A stretch of DNA of 64,000 bases from Onchocerca volvulus. Its lineage: Eukaryota; Nematoda; Chromadorea; Rhabditida; Onchocercidae. The translations under genes and the position numbers were made by a program. The stretch lies in the NCBI GenBank assembly GCA_000499405.2, contig HG738139.1, forward strand, positions 6,038,616 through 6,102,615. The letters run 5' to 3'. Positions 1-11,069 of this stretch are shown piece by piece. The notes below the pieces were generated by a model, which did no database searches, was not told the origin of the DNA, and worked only from the letters and a program-made list of their open reading frames with translations. Numbering within the stretch: the first letter of the stretch is position 1; every line of letters begins with the position of its first letter.

Positions 1-3000
1 GCCTAGTGATAATGAGTATTTCACCTTTTTCATCAAATGTTTACAAATCGTTTAAATTCTTTTTCCTAATTGGTATTTCTACAAATAATATAATCTAAAT
101 AATTTTATTTGTCATTCCTTATGATCTATAGGAAAACTTCTGGATTCTGGGACTCCAATTGCAAGTATGCTTCAGAGCAATTTAAACATTTCACCATCAT
201 CATTTCATATTCCATTGCGCTTTATACTTTACCGCTTAACATTCCTTTACACTTCACTACGTTCGAATGCAGAATTTTGTCGAACTTTAATAAACAGGCA
301 AAGCTGATATGACGAACAAGTTTGGAGATTGTCCATACGAAATTATATTTCGTATGATAAATGAAGTATATGAAAAGCTGGAATTAGCAGTGAATCAATC
401 TGTCATTCTTTCTATTTCTTGAATAGTTAGTTTTTACAATACTTATTTTCATATATTTCGAAATATTTCAAAAGAATTGATTCAAAGAAGTTTTATAAGT
501 TTCAATGTTGTCAGAGGCGATGAAAGATGTAAATACGTGGGCGAGGAGAATTATCGGTAATGTTATAGAAAATAAAAAAGGAAATAAAAACATACAAAAA
601 GGAAATAAAACTGGTTGTTTCGGAATAATGGAATGAAGAATAAAATAACCGATGGAAGCAAAATATTGTGACAGTAATTATAAATAATATACTGTTACAA
701 AATCCGTGATTCACGTCAATCATTACGCAAGCCCGCCAAAATTGACAGAGTTGTTGCTTTTCAGATAACTGACGTCGAAAAAGCATAATAGTGATGTAAT
801 GCTCATTTACTTCAGCTACATTCCACTAATCAATAAACATTTGCTCATTTAAATTTTTTAAAGAGGAAATATCGATTTTAAACTTTCAATTACTGAAATA
901 ATTCCCGAATAGCATTTTTCATTAAATCCTCAGAAAGTTAGATTATTTGAAATAATTAATTGTTTATTTAAATTTTTAGAAATAAGGAAAATCAAAAAGA
1001 TAAAGAAGAAAAAGCGTAATTTTTTTTTCAAATTATAAATTTCTTTGAAATTCATCACATACTGATCATCATTATATTTTCTATCTTATGCAGTACATCA
1101 TCTTCAGAATCTATCGTTTAGGGTGTCATTCTTTCTGAAATTCATTTGTCAGTTAGATCTCTTTCAACGATGAACTTTCAATCAGTTTTTAAACAAGAAA
1201 TTTTATGCAGTTTTCCGTGATGATTAATCAAATTTAAGCTTAATTTAGTGCTAAAATTCATCTAAGAAATTTTCCTGATTTCCAAACCCTCATGATTCTT
1301 CATTCAAGTTAGCAAGTTACATCTTATTAGGTCCATTTCCACTCTCATCATTTCATAATTCCTGCTCACATTTTGTACTATTGAAGCACCCATTATATTT
1401 ATTGCAGTATTCTTCTGGCAAAAATTTCATTCCTCAAATGATTCCAAATTTCAACTCTACTTTTACGCGACAACTGAAATTAAGATTTCGAAATGATCGA
1501 TGATAAATAAAAATTAATGAGTTGTTGATTGCCATTAGGAATTTTCACTTTATGTTCAAAGTGAGATTTGATCAAGGCGTTATTTGAATCACATTATAAA
1601 ATGAATATTATTTTGTGAGTCAGGCTCAATTATATTCTATTAATGTCACAATGTAATTTGCTTTCTTTTGTGCAATTTGCTGATGAGATTATTTTCTAAA
1701 AATAAAAAATCTCGACATTTTTAGTCATTCTATGAAATTAGATTGTTCGAATCATTTGTAAATTTATCAAAATAGCCAAGTTCTTCAAGTTTGTGAGCCC
1801 AACTTTTTGAATATGTGTTTTTGACAAATAATTGAGTGATAAAAAATAGCGACAAAACGCTTGAATATAAAAAAAGATATTTATTTGCGATAACACTACT
1901 AAATGCATGGTTTAAGAGCGGAAGAAAAGATATAAATATCGATGGCGGCAATCAATTACTTTATTATCCACTTTATTTCGGTTAAGTTTAAAATAATCTT
2001 AAGAAAATTAAGTACGGTACTAAAGAATAAAATAATGAATAGTTCTGTGACAGTATTAATATCTACCGGTTGCAAGAATTCAGAAACTTACTTTTTTAAA
2101 ATAAATATTACAATATTAATGATTGATTTTAATCAAAAATAAATCATTTTTTGGAAATATGACGGCGAAATTGATCATTTACACTATTGAAAACATAATA
2201 TAAATAAATAAATGAATAAATAAGTGAATAAATAAACATAAATATATACATGTATATATATATATAAGTTAATTATTTATTAATTATATATATAAATTAG
2301 TTAATAAGTATATATATAAACTCAATAATTTCAGACAAATATAAACTTGCTGAAGATGGGAATCAGCAGCACAGCTGTATTTAAATTTTAAAACATGAAC
2401 TAGTGTTTGATTAATTATGATTTATATTGCTAGGTCGAAAAGAAAACTTGAAAAGTAACTAAGGACGGATGAAATAAAGTTAATAGTTTATCAAAACTAG
2501 TAGTTTTATTTATTATCGCCTTGAATCTTTTTGAAGATTTACTAATGTCGGACACGAATACATCATATCAAACTTTGGGCCTTGCCAATCTTAGGGATAT
2601 TTATTTATTTATTTATTGAATTAATGAGCTGTAAGTTTTGTATTGATTGATATTAAAATACATTCTCAAATAATGTGTTTGTATTACATATCATTTGAAT
2701 AATCACTCTATTGTCTGTTGATTGAACGAAAAAAGTATTATCAGACAGAAAGCAAATTCAACGATTTTTTCATTTCAGTTCAGAATGAATCGTAAGGCAG
2801 CGAATGAAACTTGTAATGTTAACAGCATATTTGGCCTAAGAATTGTTTTAACTTTTAGTGCAATTGTGGCCTAAAAACTTTTTGTAAAAGAAGTTGAAAC
2901 TCTGAAGAGAATGAGCGTACTGAATTGCACAACTAGCAGGATGCAGAAAATGCTTTCGAGAATTCGTCAAATCCCGAAGGACGCTGCAAGAAAAAACAAG

Positions 3001-6000
3001 CTTGTTTCTCGTTAGCAAAATATGTTGATTGTTACATTTCTATTTCCACTGATAGACATGTTTTTAAGTCTAATTATAACAAATTGTCCAAACATTGTCG
3101 CTTTGTTTGGAAGAAGAATATTTGTCATGCATGCATGAAGGACTAGAAAAGGTGCCAAAGTGTTGCTAGGCTTAATATATTGAATAATAGACAAGAAAAA
3201 CTGCATATGGCAATGTAGTAAATCGTTACATTATATATATTTGAAACTTGGTAACAAGAAAGATCAGAGAATCTCGAGCAGCGCGAAGATCACGGAAACT
3301 TCTGATTATTTGTTACAACGCATTGTGTCATCCACTTCTACATCTTTATCTGCGTAAATGACCTTGCAGTAGTACAGATTTGGTTTAATTAATTATTCGA
3401 ATAGTCCAAATCGAAGATCTTCATACTAGTTAATATATGCCATATCATTTTGATCTATTTAAGTTTTCAAGAATGCGTTTCACTATGCTTTATATTATTC
3501 AGTCTGCCAATCAGTTTGGTTGTCACTTATTCAACTTGATGCAAGAGGATTTCTGTGGAATTATATTAATTTCCTATATGAAGTGCTTCTGAGATGTAAA
3601 ATGTTCTTAGATAAGATGTGTAAATTGAAAGTTATTCGTAGAGTAGGGGAAATAGACTGAAAATATCTGAAAAAAAAATTTGAAAAACGACGATTCTTGA
3701 TGCATTTCATCAAAAGAAGACTAAATTTTTCTTGCAGTATCATTATTCCGAATTCTGTGTCAAAGTTAAGAAAATAATTATCATTTAAAATTATTCCAAA
3801 CTTGACAACGTAACGCATTTCAGCAAATTATATTACTAATAAATGCGTGCACTCTTAAACATCTAAAGTTCCGATTGTGTAATTTTAACAACGGCAACTG
3901 GAATTTCAAAATTGTTATATTTCAAACTTTTTTATGATGTTGAAGCAAGGAAGAATCAATTTCTGACAAGACAGAGTTTGGAATTTTTACCATTCAATAT
4001 TATTGACATTTATAAAAATGTTAGAAGACTGAAGAAGCGGAAGAAACTTGTAGCTACAATTATTCTATCTTTAGAAACAATTCCTCGTTATTATTCATTT
4101 ACTGTTTACATTTGAATGGCTTCTCATTGACAAAGAATTTCCTTAATTTCCAATATATTTTTCTCTTATTGATTGATCATGAATGGATTGTTTAAAGAAA
4201 CTTCACTCTAAACAAAAAGAAAAAATACTAAAATCAATTTCCTCAAATTTCAACAAATTCGAGCTACTGAATAGAAATGTTTGTTTATTTTCTGACAAAA
4301 CACAATGAATCATCGGCTTCATTATTTATTTAAATTGCTGATTTTATAAACGTGGCTAGATTCTAATTAATCATAAAAAGATTTCTTTAAATTATATCAA
4401 CTTTGAAGAACATTGAACTGTGATGCTTACTATTAGTGTGATGAATGATGTATTGTTGATTTCTGATTCAATACTATGCAAACCAAAAAAAAAAAAAAAT
4501 TAGTTTGATAAGTTTGATCTGTATATGATTACTTCTTGCTGCTAGATAAATAGTGACAGAAATTATCAAAAAATGATGCCATCTTACATAGACCAAATAA
4601 ATCTCATGCAACTTTAATCGATTATGATTCTGAATAAACACTCATGTTAATAGATGAATTCGTTAATCTGACTAATCGTTGCTGATTAAAGGAAATGATA
4701 GCAAGATGCTATAAATATCTTTTAGATGACCTGTATAATAGCAAATTTCCAATGATTCCGAACGGTATGTTACAAAAAGTTCTAAAAAATGTTCTGAAAG
4801 TATAATTATACACAATCGAATAGTATGCAAAAGCAACTATCAGAAAAAATTCGTAATTTCCTATATAACATTTGATATTCACAAAATATTCAATATTTAT
4901 TTATTATTCGTTATTCGAATATTCAAAATGGAGTCATTATTTGAGTAGTGTTTAGAGTGGCCTTTCAATTAAACATTTAAGATTTTCTTTCTTCAAAAAT
5001 AGAAGTAAAACGATAAATAATTCAAATATGTGATTAATGAATTTGACAGATAAGATAGTGGAGGAATCTAACAATTTGCTTCTCTTCGTGAGAAAAGAAA
5101 CACACTGTGATATTTTCTGAAGATTATATTGCAACAGTTGAAGTTCTTAGAATAAGAAGTATTTTGAGATGATGGCAAAAAGTTAGCAGAAGCAGTCGCG
5201 TCTCATGAACTAAAGTTTCTTTATTTTTCGAACTTTTCGTCTTCCCGAATAATCAGTCTTGCAACACTAATCAATAATGCTGTGTTGCAGTTTCTTCCTT
5301 TAGTTTGAATTGAAAACAATATCGTATCTGAAGCTCCGATTACTAGTTATTGAAACATCTTATAAACTCTGAATAGCCTTTCAGGTTCAAATGTTCTTTG
5401 ATCCAATTCATTGTTGAAATTGTATATAACACACGCTAAAATAAAACCATTTTCAGCTCATCAAATGCTATTTCCTACAGAAAACTTAAATGGTAATGTT
5501 TCCAAGGGAATGAATTCTTAGGACTCTGCTATTGTGATAAGGAATCTTCCCAGCAATTTAAGATGTAATTAAGTCAGGTTGGCGTTTGCAACATAATGGA
5601 AACTTTCATTTCAAAGCTTATGGTACTTAACAAAGCTATTCGTATAAAACAATTCCCACGATATATGCTCTTATAAAATATCTGATATAATTACTCCACC
5701 CTACAAAATATTTCATTAAGCTCAATGAAGCAATTCTTTTGTCTAATTATAAAAAGATTGATAATGTTAGTGGCTGATTCATTCCTGTTAAATTCATCAA
5801 CCAAATATAAGATATTGGTGATCGGAGCCCTTTGGCCTTAGCGGACAAATACATACAAAGCTTTTTTTGAAATTTTCATTTTAATTCTTGAAAAAGTTAA
5901 AAATTTTTTTGGATTCTGTGTTTTCTGGTCAATTTTTGCTTAATTGAATTATTTTTCATTCATATATTCAATTTATACTTTTACATCAATTTTAGTGATG

Positions 6001-6035
6001 AATATTAACGCAAATGTTACGAAAACAACGTTAAA
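1..6035. other. Long region without a supported gene
   Basis: Only short open frames occur here on either strand. None has a recognisable domain, and none joins to a neighbour through plausible splice sites. The stretch is A+T rich with scattered poly-A and poly-T runs, including a run of A near 4487-4499. A low-complexity AT block lies at about 2190-2330. It may hold upstream regulatory sequence for the receptor gene that starts at 6036. Confidence 0.6.
2190..2330. repeat. AT-rich low-complexity block
   Basis: Runs built from aata/aaat tetranucleotides are followed by alternating TA stretches. This is simple-sequence DNA with no coding potential. Confidence 0.7.
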
Positions 6036-9000
6036 ATGACAATAGATAGAGAATTATATTTAATAATTATATTTGCTATCTACATATTTCAAGGAATTCT
6101 GCTTATCATTTGCAATGGTATCGTTGAGGTGGTATTAATCAAGCACCGACATCTCAGACGTCAATATATCATTTTGTTAGCTCAGGTGATTCACTACGGT
6201 GACATCAGATCATTTGATATTTAATAACCTATCCATTTCTTTACTTTCTAACCTATTTTTCTGCTCCTTTTCAATCTGGTATTTCATTCATAGATTTTTA
6301 CCGATATATTATTGGGACTTGGGTTTTGTATAGCCGGAACTGGTCGTCTAATTATAAAAAAAAGTGGATGCTTCCAAATAAACAGACGATATTGCTTGCT
6401 ATTACCATGGTCTATAATTATTACATGGCAAGTTTTAATGTTTAATCCTTGTTTATTTACTTAGTATTTCTGTTTACAGATTCCATTATCCATTAAGCTT
6501 ACCATAATATTCATCGATTGTTTTGAAATTTTAATACAAATGTTGTATTCGAATAGGCACGTGTTTATATATAGTTATACCTACTTTTTTTTTTCCTTCC
6601 TATAACATCTGTAACAGATAAAAGCAAATGAGCGGACTGAATCTATTGACCATGTCTACTTACTGTGATAAACTGTGAGATCAATCAATCATAAAATGAC
6701 GTACTGAAGGAAGAGGAGCTTTAAAGGATTTAAAAGATCAGGATTTCGGAGCTTGAGTCAATTCCAGTCACATAGTTCGATGATAGAGGAGTTCAAGTTC
6801 AAATTCAATCACAAGCCGATTTCTACTTTGTGGTGACACGTAAAGAGTTAAAATTAACTACAAATGTGCATGTCAGCTACAAAATGATCGATCAGCTAAG
6901 ATATCCTCACATCAATTGCTAGAAATTAGGAACGAAAAGATGCCGGTTGATATAACTTCCGGACAAATTTCATTGCCTCATAACTTCTGCAATTTAGCGA
7001 TGTCAAAAGAAGAATTGGTTAAAAAAGTATTTTCCAATATTCAAACCAATGAATCACGATTGGCTGAGTGAACGACCTATTCTTGCGGCTAAGAACAAAG
7101 ACGTTCACGAACTTAATAATATTATTCGGTCTAACACTCAAAGAGAAGCAGTATACATTAGTTCGTCGGTATTGCTGTGGGAACAGATGAAGCAGTTAAT
7201 TTTCCAATAGAATTTTTTAATTTGCTTAATTTGCCAGAAATGTCATTGCACGTACTGCAATTGAAAATCAGCGCAACATGTCAATTCTCATGTTGCGAAA
7301 TATCAACCAGCCAAAACTTTGCAATGCCACGTTGCTTACAGTAAAAAAATTAATGAGCAAAGTCGTAGAAGCAACAATTTTGACTGAATCTTACATGGAT
7401 AAAGATGTCCTCATTTCTCGCATTCCTATAATTCCAATGAATATGGCATTTCAATTTAAGAGACTGCAATTCCCAGTTCGATTGGTGTTTGCAATACCGT
7501 CAACAAAATTCAGGGCCAATTTTTAGAAGTGTGCAGTTTAGATCTATACACGTATTGCTCACACGGATAATTACATGTTGCTTATTCTAGAGATGGCAAA
7601 TCAGACAATCTCTATATCTATACAGACAATGGAACAACAAAAAATATTTTATACCCGCAAGTATTGTGAAATTAAACATATTAGAAACGTGTGCTTTCTC
7701 TTTTCTTTCTTTTTTGTCAGCTTTCGCCGATAGATGTCATATAGCGCAACAATAATTATTGTAAACAAGCACGACATAGTTTCAAAAGGGCGATAAACAT
7801 GTTTACTGTCAACTTTCCAATTCACATAAACAAAGTAAGGCTAACCAATCCAGAGGCGACATGATGGAGATCAGATAAGGGAGAGGCATCTCGAAAGAAT
7901 TCAAGATGACAGAATTTAGAGCTGGAGTTCAAGTGAAGTACGGGATTCTTATACCAATGCAGCAATAGTAACAGTTCCGAGTTCAAAACGACAGAGCAGT
8001 AGTAACAATTAGACAATTCAGTTGAACTGTATTGAAACGAGCGACGAAGGAAAGAATAACCCAGTGATCAATTTGACTGGATGTTCTCTGATAATTGTTT
8101 GTTACGAAAAATTACTCTTCCATCAATCAATAAAACATTCTCAACAGAATTTGTCTCATAGAAAACATAGAAAACTTTTCTACTATTACTGACCTAACCG
8201 AGTCACAATAGCAAAAAGAAGTAATCCCAATACAATCAAATCACAATTCGATCAGATTTTTTTCCCAACATTTTCCATTGAATTAGAGAGCAACGCATGT
8301 ATATAAAAAAGTGCGCGTATTCAAATGCAGTTTTGTGTCAGAATTTCAAAGTTCAATAGATAAAAACTTTCGGAGATTTAAGATTTTGTACAAATGAACA
8401 TTTATATTTTTATTTATATAAACTAACTGGACTCGGCCAAGCGTTGCCACAACAACATGTGGTTGGATCTAACTAGTGAGTAATGAAATGATTTAGGTCA
8501 CAATTAATGTCAGCTGTGGCGACACTCATGGTGAGTACAGATCGCCTTATTTCACTTTTATTTCCCATGCGATATTTTGAGAATAATTATTCATACCAAA
8601 TCAAGCAGGTTAATCTGTTTCATTTTTAATGCGAAATATTTGAACATATTCTTTTCCTTTGATTTTGCATTCTTATATCTTTAAATTGAAAACTTTCTCT
8701 AGAACAAAGTCAACTGAAAGATGTTCTTTTTTCAGATTATTTTTTATTTTGGATCAATTTCACTATTTATCCTGATTGGCTTTATTTTTTCCTTTAGAGA
8801 TACTGAGTCCATACTGAGTGGTTATTGTTGGTAAGTATTTGTTAATTCATGGATATTCACTACACTGAATCATTTTTAACTCTCATTAAAGATTCTATAA
8901 AGACGAAGTTTTAGGACATCTGATGTTCTGCAACCGTTTTTCGCGAATTTGAATACTATGATAATGATCGTTTCCGCATCATTAGGTGTTATCCTTTACA

Positions 9001-9910
9001 TAATTGTGTATTTACTGAGCAGAAAACATGTTCGCCGGATTAAAAACATCCAAACAGTAAATTTACATTTGCCATTTTCTTGATTGATTTATATTCATTT
9101 TCTCCTTAGATTGCGAATGAGTCTTTCCTATGCCGTAAATTCAGTTTCAAATTCCAATAATATTGGAATTAGCATTGACAAGCTGCATCAAAGTAACATT
9201 TCATTGATCTTAGTAAGTTAATAATAATGAAGGCCTATTTAAATATTCCAAAACACTTTTAAAGTGATGCAAGCAAAAATTGCATCTAAAAGATTGGAGC
9301 TTGTACAGAGTCCAACCAATATAACTAATGCAGGGGCAGGGCAATAATGGCTAGATAAACAAAATAAACATATTTGTTTTTCAAATATCCACCAGCTTCA
9401 CAATACAGAAATGACGATATCGATATCTTAATCAAAATTGATAGATGAAAGCAATGAATAATATCGTCACATCCATTATTCCTAGAAAATCTAAAGATCA
9501 CACAGTTCTAAATGATCTAAGTATTCCAATATCATATATTCCAGGAAGTATCATTACGATTATTTGAAGCACGTCAGCGTAAACTCACGATTACAATGGG
9601 CGTTTCCTGTGTGTTTACCTTGATCTTCTATGTGCTACCAAAATGCCTCAAATTCTTGATACTCGGTGAAGACGACGATCCAATGACTTATAATTCCCAA
9701 TTGCTACGCGTAGCAGTAGCAATTAGCTGCAATCTGAATCCGTTAACAAATATAGCTGCAATCCTGATAAAGCAGGACGACATTGCTTGCCGCGTGAAGC
9801 AATTATTTCCGGAATGTTTTCAGAAATTCTATAAGTGCGACCAAGTGATGACTTGTACCAGACGTACCAGAAGTATAAGTACTCTAAGTGCTGATCCAAG
9901 AAAATATTAG
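6036..9910 (+). CDS. Serpentine 7TM G-protein-coupled receptor (nematode chemoreceptor-like)
   Basis: Six phase-compatible exons are proposed: 6036-6185, 6294-6431, 6480-6560, 8736-8830, 8915-9056 and 9545-9910. Together they give about 323 residues. Hydrophobic segments fit seven membrane passes: TM1 starts near residue 8, TM2 is around YIILLAQIFTDILLGLGF, TM3 ends in FIDCFEILIQM where DRY-type motifs sit, TM6 begins TITMGVSCVFTLIFY, and TM7 contains NLNPLTNIAAIL, matching the NP-containing TM7 of rhodopsin-like receptors. The tail is rich in Cys, Arg and Ser. The overall pattern resembles the nematode srsx/FMRFamide-receptor-like families, but the ligand cannot be told. An alternative donor at 6545 joins in phase to a small exon at 8497-8530, so two isoforms are possible. 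The large third intron carries a decayed Helitron. Confidence 0.75.
6820..7680 (+). mobile_element. Decayed Helitron: PIF1-like helicase C-terminal part
   Basis: Read with several frame changes, this stretch matches the C-terminal half of the PIF1/Helitron-type DNA helicases abundant in animal genomes. Blocks seen in order are KLTTNV (about 6850), the region around MPVDITSGQISLPHNF (6940), ILAAKNKDVHELNNII (about 7083), MLRNINQPKLCN (7284), VVEATIL...DVLISRIPIIPM, FKRLQFPVRL, and a final DNYMLL/YTDNGTTKN part. In-frame stops and frameshifts (for example near 6925, 7068 and 7527) show it is dead. The usual QGQ-containing helicase motif is broken at the frameshift near 7510. It lies wholly inside an intron of the receptor gene, on the same strand. 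No Rep/HUH domain was found, so this is a fragment. Confidence 0.82.
8432..8476 (+). mobile_element. Candidate Helitron 3' terminus
   Basis: A short hairpin (CCACA-loop-TGTGG, about 8446-8462) is followed about 10 nt later by CTAG and then T. This is the arrangement expected at a Helitron 3' end (stem-loop, CTRR, insertion before T). The stem is short. The matching 5' TC end was not identified, so the element's extent is uncertain. Confidence 0.4.
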
Positions 9911-10680
9911 TCTAAACTATTAGTCATGGTAGAACATATGGATCGAAAACAAAAGCATTATCCATAGTTGTTAAATTTCTTATCGTCCATGTTTACCATA
10001 ATTTTAATGCTGATCTCAAAGTAAAATGTTTTTTGATAAAAATTAATATGAAATACTTTATTCTGACAATGCTTGGTCGATAAATATCGCATTATTGTCC
10101 CAAGAAGTTTCAAAAACCTTGTTTCTCTTTTGTCTTATATGATGATGTACAAAAGTGGACAACTAATCTTGTTTAATCACTTAATTTATGCATAACAATC
10201 AAACTCGCTTCACACCTTCACAAAATGGCTGCAAAACAGTAAAGTGAAGTCTTATTGTCAATTAGCAGTTAATAATATAGTTGTAGCCAGAGATGGACTG
10301 TTGTTTCTCGGAACAATTTGAGAACACATAAAAGCTTCTCGAGTCCACATATGTGGATTTCTTTAACATAATTCACAAATTTTTATAATAATTCACTAAA
10401 TCCTATTTTTAAAAGACCAGTTTTTGTATATTTTCTAACCAATGCGCAATATTTTTCATAACTATTACTGATATTAATTATGAATTTTTTTTCAATTAAT
10501 TCCGAATAACTGCAGAGATTTTACGCTGTATCATCTTTTATTCAAATACTAAGGATATAATTATTTTATATTCTCTACCTCATCAAAAAAAGGATCACAA
10601 CCCTCAGCGAAAACGAGTTCTGATTAATTGTCTTGAGAGACATTATTTATACGTAGGAATGTCGGAAAATCACGAAAGAT
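9911..10680. other. Intergenic region
   Basis: This is the 3' flank of the receptor gene. No open frame or structured element of note was seen. Confidence 0.6.
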
Positions 10681-10702
10681 GGTTTAATTACCCGAATTTG
10701 AG
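10681..10702 (+). other. SL1-like spliced-leader sequence embedded in genomic DNA
   Basis: These 22 bases match the canonical nematode SL1 leader at 20 of 22 positions. They begin GGTTTAATTACCC and end TTTGAG, and differ only at leader positions 14 (A to G) and 16 (G to A). The next bases are GG rather than the SL RNA donor GTAAAC, and no Sm-site-like run follows. It is therefore not an evident SL RNA gene. It may be a retroposed trans-spliced transcript or a chance match. Confidence 0.6.
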
Positions 10703-10728
10703 GGTCTTCCAGAGAATATATTAGTATC

Positions 10729-10914
10729 ATGGCATCTATCACTTGTAAAAATGAAGGAATAATGAATGGGGCGAGAAGTAGCAATACAAATATGGAAAAA
10801 AGCAGTGAACTTGTGGAATATATGATCGTATCCTGTAAACAGAGAAAGCGAACGTTTAGAGCTCCTTTAACTACCAAAAGATTGTTCGCTGAGTTTAAAC
10901 AAGGAATAAAATGA
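10729..10914 (+). CDS. Small ORF downstream of the SL1-like sequence (61 codons)
   Basis: A 61-codon open frame starts 26 bases after the SL1-like 22-mer. It is hydrophilic and rich in Ser, Lys, Arg and Asn, with no recognisable domain. AATAAA overlaps its last codons. If the leader match is real, this could be the start of a retrocopied mRNA. An overlapping 76-codon frame on the opposite strand (10647-10877) contains a hydrophobic stretch and is an equally unproven alternative. No function is proposed. Confidence 0.25.
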   Translation: MASITCKNEGIMNGARSSNTNMEKSSELVEYMIVSCKQRKRTFRAPLTTKRLFAEFKQGIK

Positions 10915-11069
10915 AATTAATTTTTTCAACAGTCAAAATCATATAATCAACCTTTTCTTTTTCTGATAATAATTTTCCTCATTTCCTTTTGTTTTACTGC
11001 AAAAAATGCCAGTTCAACAATTAAACAGAAAAAATTAATGTATCAAATTATTACTTGAAAAACTCAAAA

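Noticed and set aside
2785..3015. Possible small gene starting MNRKAANETC with a basic downstream stretch
   Set aside because: It needs an in-frame stop to be ignored or an unsupported intron, and no domain or family was recognised.
10681..10800. SL1 RNA gene
   Set aside because: The SL RNA donor (GTAAAC) and a downstream Sm-binding site are missing, and two leader bases differ.
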